Shown here in pieces: positions 27,128 to 35,632 of a DNA stretch of 64,000 nt. Origin of the DNA: Leptolyngbya sp. FACHB-321 (GTDB lineage: Bacteria > Cyanobacteriota > Cyanobacteriia > Leptolyngbyales > Leptolyngbyaceae); the NCBI RefSeq assembly GCF_014695975.1, contig NZ_JACJPI010000071.1:91169-155168 (forward strand), read 5' to 3'. The position numbers were made by a program, and so were the translations under genes. Position 1 is the first letter of the stretch; each line of letters begins with the position of its first letter. A model generated the notes under the pieces. That model did not search any database. It saw nothing but the letters and a program-made list of their open reading frames with translations, and was not told the origin of the DNA.

Positions 27128-28228
27128 ATGACACTTGCAGATCACGGACAAACACGAATCAGACCACGGACGCTTCTCGTCACAGGGGGGGCTGGCTTTA
27201 TTGGCGCAAATTTTGTTTATCATTGGTGCGAAACTTATCCAGGCGATCGCGTAGTGGTGCTAGATGCGCTAACCTATGCAGGAAACCGCCAGACACTTGC
27301 ACCACTAGAGGAAAAAGCAAATCTGCGGTTTGTGCAAGGTGACATTTGCGCTCGTGCAGTCGTATCAGCGCTGCTGGAAGAAGAGGCAATTGACACAGTG
27401 GCACATTTTGCGGCTGAGTCTCATGTCGATCGCTCAATTCTAGGTCCTGATGCTTTTGTGCGAACCAACGTGAACGGCACTTTTACGCTGGTCGAAGCCT
27501 TTCGGCAATACTGGAACGCTTGCAATCAGCCAACCCATTTTCGGTTTCACCACGTTTCTACAGATGAAGTCTATGGCAGCCTGGGTGCCGATGATCCAGC
27601 ATTTTCTGAAACGACACCCTATGCGCCCAACAGCCCTTACTCTGCATCAAAAGCAGGTAGCGATCATTTAGTGCGTGCCTACTATCACACCTATGGGCTG
27701 CCAACGCTGATTACCAATTGCTCCAACAATTACGGTCCGTATCACTTTCCTGAAAAGCTGATCCCGCTGATGTGTATCAATATTCTGATGGGCAAGCCGC
27801 TGCCTGTCTATGGCGATGGGCAAAACATTCGCGACTGGCTGTATGTAGGCGATCATTGCAGCGCCTTAGATGCGGTGATTCATCGCGGCACACCGGGCGA
27901 AACGTATAATATTGGCGGCAATAACGAGGTTAAAAATATTGATCTCGTCCATATGCTGTGTGCACTGATGGACGAGCTGGCACCAGAACTGCCTGTCCGC
28001 CCCTCTAGCAAACTCATTACGTTTGTGAAGGATCGCGCTGGACATGATCGCCGCTATGCCATTGATGCAACCAAGATCACAACCGAATTGGGTTGGCAAC
28101 CAGCACAGACGATCGAGAGCGGCTTGCGTCATACCGTTTCATGGTTTTTGACCAACCGTGAGTGGTGGCAACCGCTGCTCTCAGACGAGTATCAGGCATA
28201 TTACGCGCAAGTTTACACAAATGCATAG
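27128..28228 (+). CDS. rfbB: dTDP-glucose 4,6-dehydratase
   Basis: The protein has 366 residues from the ATG at 27128 ([10 protein letters not shown]); the ORF opens 27 bp earlier at a TTG. Short-chain dehydrogenase fold with NAD site [32 protein letters not shown], the dehydratase catalytic [30 protein letters not shown] and the C-terminal [15 protein letters not shown]. It converts dTDP-glucose to dTDP-4-keto-6-deoxyglucose, the step between RfbA and RfbC. rfbD is not found in this window. Confidence 0.97.
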   Translation: MTLADHGQTRIRPRTLLVTGGAGFIGANFVYHWCETYPGDRVVVLDALTYAGNRQTLAPLEEKANLRFVQGDICARAVVSALLEEEAIDTVAHFAAESHVDRSILGPDAFVRTNVNGTFTLVEAFRQYWNACNQPTHFRFHHVSTDEVYGSLGADDPAFSETTPYAPNSPYSASKAGSDHLVRAYYHTYGLPTLITNCSNNYGPYHFPEKLIPLMCINILMGKPLPVYGDGQNIRDWLYVGDHCSALDAVIHRGTPGETYNIGGNNEVKNIDLVHMLCALMDELAPELPVRPSSKLITFVKDRAGHDRRYAIDATKITTELGWQPAQTIESGLRHTVSWFLTNREWWQPLLSDEYQAYYAQVYTNA

Positions 28229-28262
28229 GGGGCGATCGTTGCCAATCGCCCAGCGCGATCGC

Positions 28263-29126
28263 TTACGGGGTTGGCTTCTTGGCGCGGTTTACAATGCGTA
28301 GCCGCTGAGTCACCATCGTCATGCCGTTCTGGCGGACTAGAACGGCTGAAATCCAGTGGCTATTAGCTGTGAGTGGAGCGCGCCCGACTTTAAAGATGCC
28401 GCCAGCGGAGAGCAGTTCTAGATCGACCGTAGTGGGGTTGATCAAGCCATCTGCTTTCACGGGTTCTTCTAGCGCTGTGCCAAGTAGCAGGTCATTGCCC
28501 AGCGGTTCTTGTACAACGGCGTCAAAGCTAAACTGCTGACCCGCATTGACCTGTGCGGGTAAATTCAGTTTGACGGTCGGTGGATTGGTGCCAGAGGTAA
28601 TCTGGCTCCGTTCAGCAAGAACATCTTGCCGTACGATTTTTTGATTTTCAAACTGCTGCTGCGCCTGTAACGTAGAGTCGATTTTCAATTCGCGCTCGCC
28701 CACTTTTTGCGCGCCAGTGACATACGTTACCGTTTCTGCTGTAATACCTTTGCCTTGAGATTTCCAGGACTTCAGTTCAGTGCGGTAGGTCAAATTTGGG
28801 TAGCGCTTCCAAAGCTGAGCCAACGCCTGCTCCAACGTTTGACGTGTCAAGCCATCAGAGTGCGTAAACGTTGGACCATAAAACGCGAGTACGCTTTGGA
28901 TGTTGTGGCTACTAGCAGCTTTATCGATCGCTGTCAAAGTTTCCTTGAGCGCTGCGGGAGCCGTTTCTGGTGGTTCTGCACTCACGGGGCTAGCGTACGA
29001 TGCGCTCCCCAACGTGATTGCCACGCCTACAGCCATTAAAAAAGCCTGCCAGTGCTTTTGTGGTGCCTGGATGGGTCGTAAAATGGGTTGAGTCGCAGTA
29101 GTGAAGGAGTGCAAAGGCTTAGGCAT
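28263..29126 (-). CDS. Secreted NTF2-like protein
   Basis: The protein has 287 residues from the ATG at 29126; an in-frame ATG at 29186 would add 20 residues and neither has a good ribosome site. A hydrophobic signal (FLMAVGVAITLGSASYASPV) precedes a nuclear transport factor 2 / SnoaL-type fold: ALKETLTAIDKAASSHNIQS, LAFYGPTFTHSDGLTRQTLE, LWKRYPNLTYRTELKSW. The rest (about 185-287) is beta-rich: PPTVKLNLPAQVNAGQQFSF and GGIFKVGRAPLTANSHWISA. Periplasmic or lumenal location is likely. The function is unknown. Confidence 0.75.
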   Translation of the reverse strand: MPKPLHSFTTATQPILRPIQAPQKHWQAFLMAVGVAITLGSASYASPVSAEPPETAPAALKETLTAIDKAASSHNIQSVLAFYGPTFTHSDGLTRQTLEQALAQLWKRYPNLTYRTELKSWKSQGKGITAETVTYVTGAQKVGERELKIDSTLQAQQQFENQKIVRQDVLAERSQITSGTNPPTVKLNLPAQVNAGQQFSFDAVVQEPLGNDLLLGTALEEPVKADGLINPTTVDLELLSAGGIFKVGRAPLTANSHWISAVLVRQNGMTMVTQRLRIVNRAKKPTP

Positions 29127-29289
29127 AAGGATCAGGATTGGGTGAGTGACGGCTAACAATTTGGCGTACAATCTGCAACTTAACATCTTAAGGTGAGTAA
29201 AGGCGGTTTAACTGGAGCAGCATTGCTTGATAGATCTCCAAGACGTTAATGCCATATTTTGAAGCTTTGAAGCGGCTCTTTAAAGTAAA

Positions 29290-30447
29290 GTGAACAATTC
29301 TCCCGATTCTACTCTGCCAGCAGCTATCAGTGGTGTAACTGCGGTAACGCCCTCAACACGCTTGTTGGTTGCCGCCAGCGGTACTGGTGGACACGTCTTT
29401 CCAGCGATCGCCGTAGCAGAGAGCCTGTCAGATTACCAAATTGAGTGGCTAGGTGTGCCCGATCGCTTGGAAAGCCAGTTGATTGCTGGTCGCTATCCGG
29501 TGCATACTGTGGCGGCTGAAGGCTTTCAAAAACGTGGTTTGGATAGCCTTCGCGTTGGCTTTAAGCTGATTGCGTCTATCTGGCAAGCACGACGCTTACT
29601 GCAAAGAGGTCGCTTTCAGGGCGTGTTTACGACGGGTGGTTACATTGCTGCACCTGCTGTTCTTGCAGCGCGATCGCTCGGGTTACCAGTCATCTTGCAT
29701 GAATCGAATGCACTGCCAGGTAAAGTGACTCGTTTTCTGGGTCCGTGGTGTAGCGCAGTGGCTGTTGGCTTTGAGGAGGCAGCAACCTACCTTCCCCGCA
29801 CAAAGGCAATTCACACTGGGACACCCGTGCGATCGCAGTTTCAGGCTGGAACCTCTTACGCATTCGATCTCCCCATCCCCAATGACGCACCGCTGATTGT
29901 TGTAATTGGCGGTAGCCAGGGTGCTGTAGGCGTAAATCGATTGGTGCGGCAGTGCGCCTCTGCCTGGTTTGATGCTGGTTGCTGGGTTGTGCATCTTACA
30001 GGCGAGAATGATCCAGACGCAAAGAGCCTCCAGCATCCCCAGTACTTGGCGCTACCGTTCTACAACAACATGGCGGGTTTGCTGCAACGAGCGGATCTGG
30101 CAATTAGCCGATCGGGGGCAGGTACGCTCACAGAACTCGCCATTACCCACACGCCTTCGCTGCTCATTCCCTATCCCTACGCGGCTGAGGACCACCAGAC
30201 CTACAATGCAGCCGTATTTACGAAAGTTGGAGCTGCCAAACTGTTTCAGCAGGCTGATCTAACGCCGGACGTGCTGAATGCTGAAGTATTAAGCCTGCTG
30301 GGTAGGGGGCACACTCATACCCATCCTTCCGCAACACTGCAAACAATGGCGCAGCAGGCAGGCAGTTTAGCAGTGCCAGACAGCGCTGAACAACTAGCTC
30401 AACTCGTGCGTCATTGGCTCGCACCTGGACGATCTGTGAAAAGGTAA
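29290..30447 (+). CDS. murG: UDP-GlcNAc:lipid I GlcNAc transferase
   Basis: The protein has 385 residues and starts at GTG 29290. MurG adds GlcNAc to undecaprenyl-pyrophosphoryl-MurNAc-pentapeptide, forming lipid II on the inner face of the membrane. Motifs: G-loop LLVAASGTGGHVFPAIAVAE, TTGGYIAAPAVLAA, LHESNALPGKVTR, second G-loop VIGGSQGAVGVN, and donor site ISRSGAGTLTELAI with LLIPYPYAAEDHQTYNA. An N-terminal extension of about 20 residues precedes the G-loop. It diverges from the NTF2-like gene. Confidence 0.97.
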   Translation: MNNSPDSTLPAAISGVTAVTPSTRLLVAASGTGGHVFPAIAVAESLSDYQIEWLGVPDRLESQLIAGRYPVHTVAAEGFQKRGLDSLRVGFKLIASIWQARRLLQRGRFQGVFTTGGYIAAPAVLAARSLGLPVILHESNALPGKVTRFLGPWCSAVAVGFEEAATYLPRTKAIHTGTPVRSQFQAGTSYAFDLPIPNDAPLIVVIGGSQGAVGVNRLVRQCASAWFDAGCWVVHLTGENDPDAKSLQHPQYLALPFYNNMAGLLQRADLAISRSGAGTLTELAITHTPSLLIPYPYAAEDHQTYNAAVFTKVGAAKLFQQADLTPDVLNAEVLSLLGRGHTHTHPSATLQTMAQQAGSLAVPDSAEQLAQLVRHWLAPGRSVKR

Positions 30448-30609
30448 GAGTTCTATTACTTCGCAGTCTAGCCCTAAGGCGGTTTGCACCTGAATGACAG
30501 TCAATGGTCGCTTGAATGCAAAGTAGTACATTTGTATTGCGTGTTACCGACAAAACGCTACTTATAGCAGACAATGAATAGCGTTCTAATGCTTTGCAAG
30601 GAGCACACT

Positions 30610-30990
30610 GTGCAGAACGCAATCAACTGGTTTGAAATTCCTGCTGCTGACTTTGATCGGGCAGTCCACTTTTACAGCACTGTTCTGGGTCAAGACATTC
30701 AGAAAAGCGAGTTTATGGGCGAACCACAAGCCTTTTTTGCAGGAAGCGATACAGGTGTAGGAGGCGCGATCGTGAAGAGTGAACGCCTAACGCCAGCAGC
30801 AACAGGTTCTCTCGTTTATCTAAATGTAGAAACAGTTGATCAGCTAGAACAATCGCTAGAGCGAGTAGAGCCAAACGGTGGCAAAATGCTAATGCCAAAA
30901 ACGGCGATCGGTGATCCTGGTTTCATCGGGATCATCCTGGATACCGAAGGCAACTGCGTCGGCTTGCACGCACCCAAACCACCTGCTTAA
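30610..30990 (+). CDS. VOC-family (glyoxalase/bleomycin-resistance-like) protein
   Basis: The protein has 126 residues from GTG 30610, preceded by AAGGAG at ideal spacing; the ORF is open from 30574 but that part is not conserved. VOC fold: NAINWFEIPAADFDRAVHFY (first beta-alpha unit), LGQDIQ, GGAIVKSERLTPAATGSLVY, TVDQLEQSLERVEPNGGKML and a C-terminal FIGIILDTEGNCVGLHAPK that supplies metal or substrate ligands. Members range from dioxygenases to resistance proteins; the substrate here is unknown. Confidence 0.85.
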   Translation: MQNAINWFEIPAADFDRAVHFYSTVLGQDIQKSEFMGEPQAFFAGSDTGVGGAIVKSERLTPAATGSLVYLNVETVDQLEQSLERVEPNGGKMLMPKTAIGDPGFIGIILDTEGNCVGLHAPKPPA

Positions 30991-31008
30991 GCCTTAAGTA
31001 AACCGCAG

Positions 31009-31644
31009 TTACGGTGCGACAACTTGACTGCTATGACTACGGGGATCACTATCAGCATTAGCTTTGGTAGTGACGGGGGCAGAGAAGGCAGACGTTTGTC
31101 CGCTGGTCTTCGCGTAGGGTAGCGAGTCGCCACCAGCAAGCGCAACAAGGTTTGCTTCCATAATTGAGCGGGGCTGCTCGCCGATCGATTGGGCGATCGC
31201 GTTACCATCCTGCCCCAAAAAGACAAAGTGTGGAATGCCATCCACCCGATAGGACAGCACTTCGGGGAGCCACTTGCTGTTGTCCACGTTTAGCATGACA
31301 AAATTGACCCGATCGCCGTACTCCTGCTCTAACGCTGCCATGTCAGGTGCCATTGCCTGACAACTCGTGCACCAATTGGCATAAAACTCCATTAGCGTTG
31401 GCTTACCGTTGCTAAGTGCAATTTCCAACGGCACCGACTCCTCTGCCATTGCAGACAGTAGCCCTGTCCCCGTTTCTGTCTTCAACCCTAAGAACACAGA
31501 CGCAGTAAGGACGATCGCCACCAACACAATAATAAAGTTTCGGACTCGCTTGCCGATAATGGTTTGCGCGCTGCTAGCTTCAGCGATCGAAGTCTGAGCC
31601 GCATCTGATGGTGACTTTTTTGAGTCGGGTGAGTTAGCAGTCAT
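31009..31644 (-). CDS. txlA: Membrane-anchored thioredoxin (TxlA/HCF164-like)
   Basis: The protein has 211 residues from the ATG at 31644. One N-terminal helix (FIIVLVAIVLTASVFLGL, about 37-54) anchors a thioredoxin domain with redox centre EFYANWCTSCQAMAPDMAAL, VNFVMLNVDNSKWLPEVLSY and the cis-proline loop VDGIPHFVFLGQDG. The C-terminal 40 residues are Ser/Thr-rich and disordered. Homologues TxlA and plant HCF164 carry reducing power across the thylakoid membrane for cytochrome b6f and c assembly. It converges with the VOC gene, 18 bp apart. Confidence 0.9.
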   Translation of the reverse strand: MTANSPDSKKSPSDAAQTSIAEASSAQTIIGKRVRNFIIVLVAIVLTASVFLGLKTETGTGLLSAMAEESVPLEIALSNGKPTLMEFYANWCTSCQAMAPDMAALEQEYGDRVNFVMLNVDNSKWLPEVLSYRVDGIPHFVFLGQDGNAIAQSIGEQPRSIMEANLVALAGGDSLPYAKTSGQTSAFSAPVTTKANADSDPRSHSSQVVAP

Positions 31645-31838
31645 AGGGATACGGGCTGACGGTACGAACGTTAAGTATCTCAATTGTAGCGATCGTGGTT
31701 AGCACTTTAGAACGGTTGTAGCTGACCTCTGAGCATTACCTGATTTTCCAGATTTGATTTTCCAGATTGTTGCAATTGACGTAGCTGAACGCGGTAAGCT
31801 CCTCTACACTGCATATGGTCTGTTTTGATGCTGCTGCT

Positions 31839-32732
31839 ATGTCTAACGAGAGTGAATATATCCGCAAAGCGGAAGCGACAAGAGTCCGTGTTTTAAGCGA
31901 AGCGCTGCCTTACATTCAGCAGTTTGCTGGTAGGACGGTTGTGGTCAAATATGGCGGTGCTGCGATGAAGGACAGCAATCTGAAAGACAAAGTGATTCGT
32001 GATGTTGTCTTCATGGCGTGTGTGGGTCTACGCCCGATCGTCGTGCATGGTGGCGGACCAGAAATCAACACTTGGCTTGACAAGTTGGGCATTGAGCCAC
32101 AGTTTAAAAATGGGCTGCGGGTGACCGATGCCGCCACGATGGATGTCGTGGAGATGGTTTTAGTTGGTCGAGTAAACAAAGAGCTAGTTGCTTTGATTAA
32201 CCAAGCAGGTGGTTCGGCAGTCGGGCTTTGCGGCATGGATGCCAACTTGATTAAAGCCCGTCCTGTAGATGCTGTAGACGTCGGTTTTGTCGGTGAAGTA
32301 ACCAGCGTTGATATCCGAATTCTAGAGACGCTGGTGAATGCGGGACATATTCCGGTTGTTTCCAGCGTGGCGGCAGACGAGACGGGACAAACTTACAACA
32401 TTAATGCTGACACGGTAGCGGGTGAGATCGCCGCTGCTTTGGGTGCCGAAAAAATGATCCTGCTGACCGATACCGCAGGCATTCTGCGCGACTACAAAGA
32501 TATGGCAACGCTGATTCCGAAAATAGATATTCAGGAAGCCCGGAAGCTCATTGAGGAGGGGATCGTCTCAGGGGGCATGATACCAAAAGTAAATTGCTGT
32601 GTGCGATCGCTCGCTCAAGGTGTCCGTGCTGCCCACATCATCGACGGACGCATCCCCCACGCACTGCTATTGGAAATCTTTACTGATGCTGGTATTGGCT
32701 CGATGATCGTGGCATCAGAGTTTATGGGCTAG
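31839..32732 (+). CDS. argB: Acetylglutamate kinase
   Basis: The protein has 297 residues from the ATG at 31839 ([18 protein letters not shown]), which fits homologues better than the in-frame ATG at 31815. ArgB phosphorylates N-acetylglutamate, the second step of arginine synthesis and its control point. Motifs: [13 protein letters not shown] (ATP phosphate site), [49 protein letters not shown] and [10 protein letters not shown]. In cyanobacteria the enzyme is activated by the PII protein GlnB; the C-terminal arm typical of arginine-sensitive forms is present. Confidence 0.97.
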   Translation: MSNESEYIRKAEATRVRVLSEALPYIQQFAGRTVVVKYGGAAMKDSNLKDKVIRDVVFMACVGLRPIVVHGGGPEINTWLDKLGIEPQFKNGLRVTDAATMDVVEMVLVGRVNKELVALINQAGGSAVGLCGMDANLIKARPVDAVDVGFVGEVTSVDIRILETLVNAGHIPVVSSVAADETGQTYNINADTVAGEIAAALGAEKMILLTDTAGILRDYKDMATLIPKIDIQEARKLIEEGIVSGGMIPKVNCCVRSLAQGVRAAHIIDGRIPHALLLEIFTDAGIGSMIVASEFMG

Positions 32733-32862
32733 AGAGGAAGGGTCAAAAAAGGGAACAGTAAAGTAGAAGGATCAAACGTACGGCGATCGGAGACTATTAA
32801 CGTCGCTGTGTTTACGGTCTTCAGCTTCACATTCTTCAGCATCTACTTGAGTGGAATCCCCT

Positions 32863-33894
32863 ATGCCTAGCTATTCTGAAACAACGGCAGCGATCGTGCA
32901 GCAGGCAAAAGCCCGTGAAAACGCACTGCCTTTGCTAAACGAGTCCTGTCGCTCTCGGTTTTTCTTTCAGCCCAAGCCAACTAAGCGCGTTTGTCTTTTT
33001 CTACATGGGTTTACAGCCGGACCTTACCAGTTTGTGCCGATGGCAGAGATCTTTTTTAAGGCAGGCTATAACGTGCTAGTGCCGTTGCTTCCGGGTCACG
33101 GACAGGCAGGCAACTGGAGCCGCCAGAACCCACCACCGCTACCAACTGATCCTAAGGTTTATCAGCAGTTTGCGCTGCACTGGCTAGAGCAGGCACAGGC
33201 ATTAGGGGAAACGGTTACTGTGTGCGGGCTATCGGCAGGGGGCACGCTTACTGCCTGGTTAGCACTGGAACGTCCGAAAGCCATCAACCGCGCTATCCTG
33301 TTCGCTGCCTATTTAAGCAGCAGTAGCCGAGTCCTCGATCTATTTGTCAAGAAGATTGACACTTACTTTGAATGGACGGTCAGCAACATTAATCCATCTA
33401 AGGGTAGCGGTTACAACGGCTTCTCAGTATCGGCTTTGCGGGTTTTTCTACATTTGGGGCAAGACATTCTCAAGCGTTCCGAAAAACAACCTGCGGCACC
33501 CATGTTTATCGTTTCTAGTGATAGCGATATTGCTACAGGCAGCTTTGATCACAAGACGCTGTTTGAGAATGCCCGATCGCATCAGCCCATTACTTGGTAC
33601 AACACCTTTAGCCGAGAGTTGGCAGTTCCGCACACGATGATGACGGTGCAGGAAGGCAATCGGTGGGCAAGTTTGCTGCCTGTGATGGCAAAAGCTTTTG
33701 TAGAAAGCAATCTAACCTGGACAGATGTGCAGGAAATTGGCTATCGCATGACGCAAGGTAAAACATTTCCTAGCGTCGTAGCGGAATTAGGTTTGGTGGC
33801 GAAGGCTTCACCAGATATGCCTGCCATGATGACAATGGTAGATAAACGAGCGATCGTCCTGGCACGAAATCCGAGTCTATCTGAGGAAATTTGA
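32863..33894 (+). CDS. Alpha/beta hydrolase, first of a tandem pair
   Basis: The protein has 343 residues from the ATG at 32863. Alpha/beta-hydrolase fold: oxyanion region VCLFLHGFTAGPYQF, NVLVPLLPGHGQAGNW, nucleophile elbow TVCGLSAGGTLTAWLALE with Ser about residue 128, an Asp-rich IVSSDSDIATGSFDHKT loop, and the catalytic His in LAVPHTMMTVQEGNRW. The C-terminal 60 residues (TWTDVQEIGYRMTQGKTFPS) are shared with its neighbour and lie outside the usual core. No signal peptide. Substrate unknown. The next gene is clearly a paralogue. Confidence 0.85.
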   Translation: MPSYSETTAAIVQQAKARENALPLLNESCRSRFFFQPKPTKRVCLFLHGFTAGPYQFVPMAEIFFKAGYNVLVPLLPGHGQAGNWSRQNPPPLPTDPKVYQQFALHWLEQAQALGETVTVCGLSAGGTLTAWLALERPKAINRAILFAAYLSSSSRVLDLFVKKIDTYFEWTVSNINPSKGSGYNGFSVSALRVFLHLGQDILKRSEKQPAAPMFIVSSDSDIATGSFDHKTLFENARSHQPITWYNTFSRELAVPHTMMTVQEGNRWASLLPVMAKAFVESNLTWTDVQEIGYRMTQGKTFPSVVAELGLVAKASPDMPAMMTMVDKRAIVLARNPSLSEEI

Positions 33895-33926
33895 CAGGAG
33901 AAGCCGTAGGCTGTCAGTGGTTAAAA

Positions 33927-33950
33927 GCTGAACGCTGACGGCTGAACGCT
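33927..33950 (+). repeat. Short direct repeat between the hydrolase paralogues
   Basis: GCTGAACGCT occurs at 33927-33936 and again at 33941-33950 with GACG between. Tracts built from such CTGAACGCTGACGG units are common intergenic repeats in cyanobacteria. No function is assigned. Confidence 0.5.
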
Positions 33951-34085
33951 TAAACTCAAAGCTGCTTTGATCCAGTCCTAACCATTCCTTACCTTGGACG
34001 AGTGAGCATGAGGCAGCAGAGCATGAACTAAGATAAGGCAGCAATTTACCTTCTGCTAACGTTTATCCTCTGCTTCCCCTGATCC

Positions 34086-35105
34086 ATGCCTAACTATTCC
34101 GACTTAACCACCACGATCGCAGCTCAGGCAAAAGCCCGTGAGAATGTCCTGCCTGTTCGCAACGAGTCTTGTCGCTCAAAATTTCTCTTTCACCGTGCGC
34201 CCACCCAAAAGGTTTGCCTGTTTTTTCACGGGTTTACTGGCTACCCAAATCAGTTTTTGCCGCTGGGTAAAGCGTTGTTTGAGCAGGGCTACAACGTGCT
34301 GATTCCGTTGATGCCAGGGCACGGACAAGCAGGAAATTGGAACCGCGATCGTCCCACCCCACTTCCTACCGATCCAAAGGTCTATCAGGATTTTGCGTTG
34401 CACTGGATTCAGCAGGCAAAGGCACTGGGGCAACAGGTTGTCATCGGTGGACTCTCAGGGGGAGGCACCCTTTGCGCTTGGGTCGCGCTGGAACACCGAA
34501 CGTTAATCGATCGCGCCTTACTCTTTGCTCCCTACCTGAGCGGCAATAGTATCACCGATAAACTATTCATTAAGCTCTCTAATTCTTACTATGGCTGGGG
34601 TGGCAATCCTGAGTTGGCGATCGGCTACACCAGCTTTCAAGTGCCAGCACTGCGATTGTTTCTCGATTTAGGTACTCAACTGCTGAAACGCGCACGCAAA
34701 ACGCCTGCGGCTCCAATGTTTCTTTTCTCCACTGAAATTGACGATTCAGTTGATACAAACGACCACAAAGCCTTTTTTGCCGATGCACTTAAGTTACAGC
34801 CTAAGTGCTGGTATCACTGCTTCGATCGCTCCTATAAGGTGCCACACACCATGATGACGATCGGTGAAGGCAACCGCTGGGAAGGCATTCTCAACCTTAT
34901 GGTAAAAGCGTATGTCGGGAGTGATCTCACCTGGACAGAAGTCGAAGAAATTGGCTTTCGCCTCACTCAAGGCAAAACCTTTCCCGCCATTGTGGCAGAA
35001 CTGGGTCTTAGCAAGCGCGTTAGTCCTGACTTGCCCGCCATGATAACGATGATGGACAAAGCGGCAATCGTCCAGTCGCGCAATCCTTCCAGCCTTGATG
35101 CGTAG
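34086..35105 (+). CDS. Alpha/beta hydrolase, second of a tandem pair
   Basis: The protein has 339 residues and starts at ATG 34086. It aligns end to end with the preceding gene: QAKARENVLPVRNESCRSKF, VCLFFHGFTGYPNQFLPLGK, NVLIPLMPGHGQAGNWNRD, the nucleophile motif IGGLSGGGTLCAWVALE, and KVPHTMMTIGEGNRWEG with the catalytic histidine. The elbow is GLSGG rather than GLSAG. By eye more than half of residues match, so the pair arose by tandem duplication. Substrate unknown. Confidence 0.85.
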   Translation: MPNYSDLTTTIAAQAKARENVLPVRNESCRSKFLFHRAPTQKVCLFFHGFTGYPNQFLPLGKALFEQGYNVLIPLMPGHGQAGNWNRDRPTPLPTDPKVYQDFALHWIQQAKALGQQVVIGGLSGGGTLCAWVALEHRTLIDRALLFAPYLSGNSITDKLFIKLSNSYYGWGGNPELAIGYTSFQVPALRLFLDLGTQLLKRARKTPAAPMFLFSTEIDDSVDTNDHKAFFADALKLQPKCWYHCFDRSYKVPHTMMTIGEGNRWEGILNLMVKAYVGSDLTWTEVEEIGFRLTQGKTFPAIVAELGLSKRVSPDLPAMITMMDKAAIVQSRNPSSLDA

Positions 35106-35116
35106 CCTTATTGGTC

Positions 35117-35138
35117 GGGACGTTACGTGCAACGTCCC
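35117..35138. terminator. Bidirectional hairpin between convergent genes
   Basis: GGGACGTT and AACGTCCC form a perfect 8-bp stem with the 6-nt loop ACGTGC, between the hydrolase stop and the ferredoxin stop, overlapping the latter by one base. Likely a shared terminator; the GGGACGTT palindrome is also a common cyanobacterial intergenic repeat. Confidence 0.65.
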
Positions 35139-35542
35139 TATAAATTCGTGGAAATCGCTTGCACTGGACAGGTAGGAATGCACTGCTCACAGACAATGCA
35201 GCGCGATCGCGTAAACGTCAGCCGAAAGGACTGTGGATCAAGCGTCAGAGCCTCAGTTGGACAGACACCTGTGCAAAGACCACAATGCACGCAAGCGTCT
35301 TCATCAATCATGATCTCGCGATTGGAGAAGGAAACGTTGATGTCTTGCGATCGCATCCAGTCCATTGCTGCATCCAGTTGGTCTATATCGCCTGCTAGCT
35401 CGACGACAAGTGTGCCAACTTGATTTGGCGCGACCTGGGCACGAATAATATTGGCTGCCACGTTAAAGTCTTTTGCCAGACGATAGGTGACTGGCATTTG
35501 CACTGAGCGTTTGGGAAATGTGAGCGTCACCCGTTTTTTCAC
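35138..35542 (-). CDS. NIL-domain 2x[4Fe-4S] ferredoxin
   Basis: The protein has 134 residues from GTG 35542 (VKKRVTLTFPKRSVQMPVTY); the ORF is open 33 bp further. The N-terminal NIL domain, also found in methionine ABC transporter ATPases, runs to about residue 75. It is followed by two ferredoxin clusters: DEDACVHCGLCTGVCPTEAL and RSRCIVCEQCIPTCPVQAI, eight cysteines in all. The combination is widespread in cyanobacteria. Family members are proposed to sit in sulfur or methionine metabolism; the partner here is unknown. Confidence 0.92.
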   Translation of the reverse strand: MKKRVTLTFPKRSVQMPVTYRLAKDFNVAANIIRAQVAPNQVGTLVVELAGDIDQLDAAMDWMRSQDINVSFSNREIMIDEDACVHCGLCTGVCPTEALTLDPQSFRLTFTRSRCIVCEQCIPTCPVQAISTNL

Positions 35543-35632
35543 ACGTTTAGGGGAAAAGCCTGCGTAAGGGTACAAATTGCAGCACTAATGCTTCTATCCT
35601 AATACCCACCGCCGGATGACGCATTCACAAAT

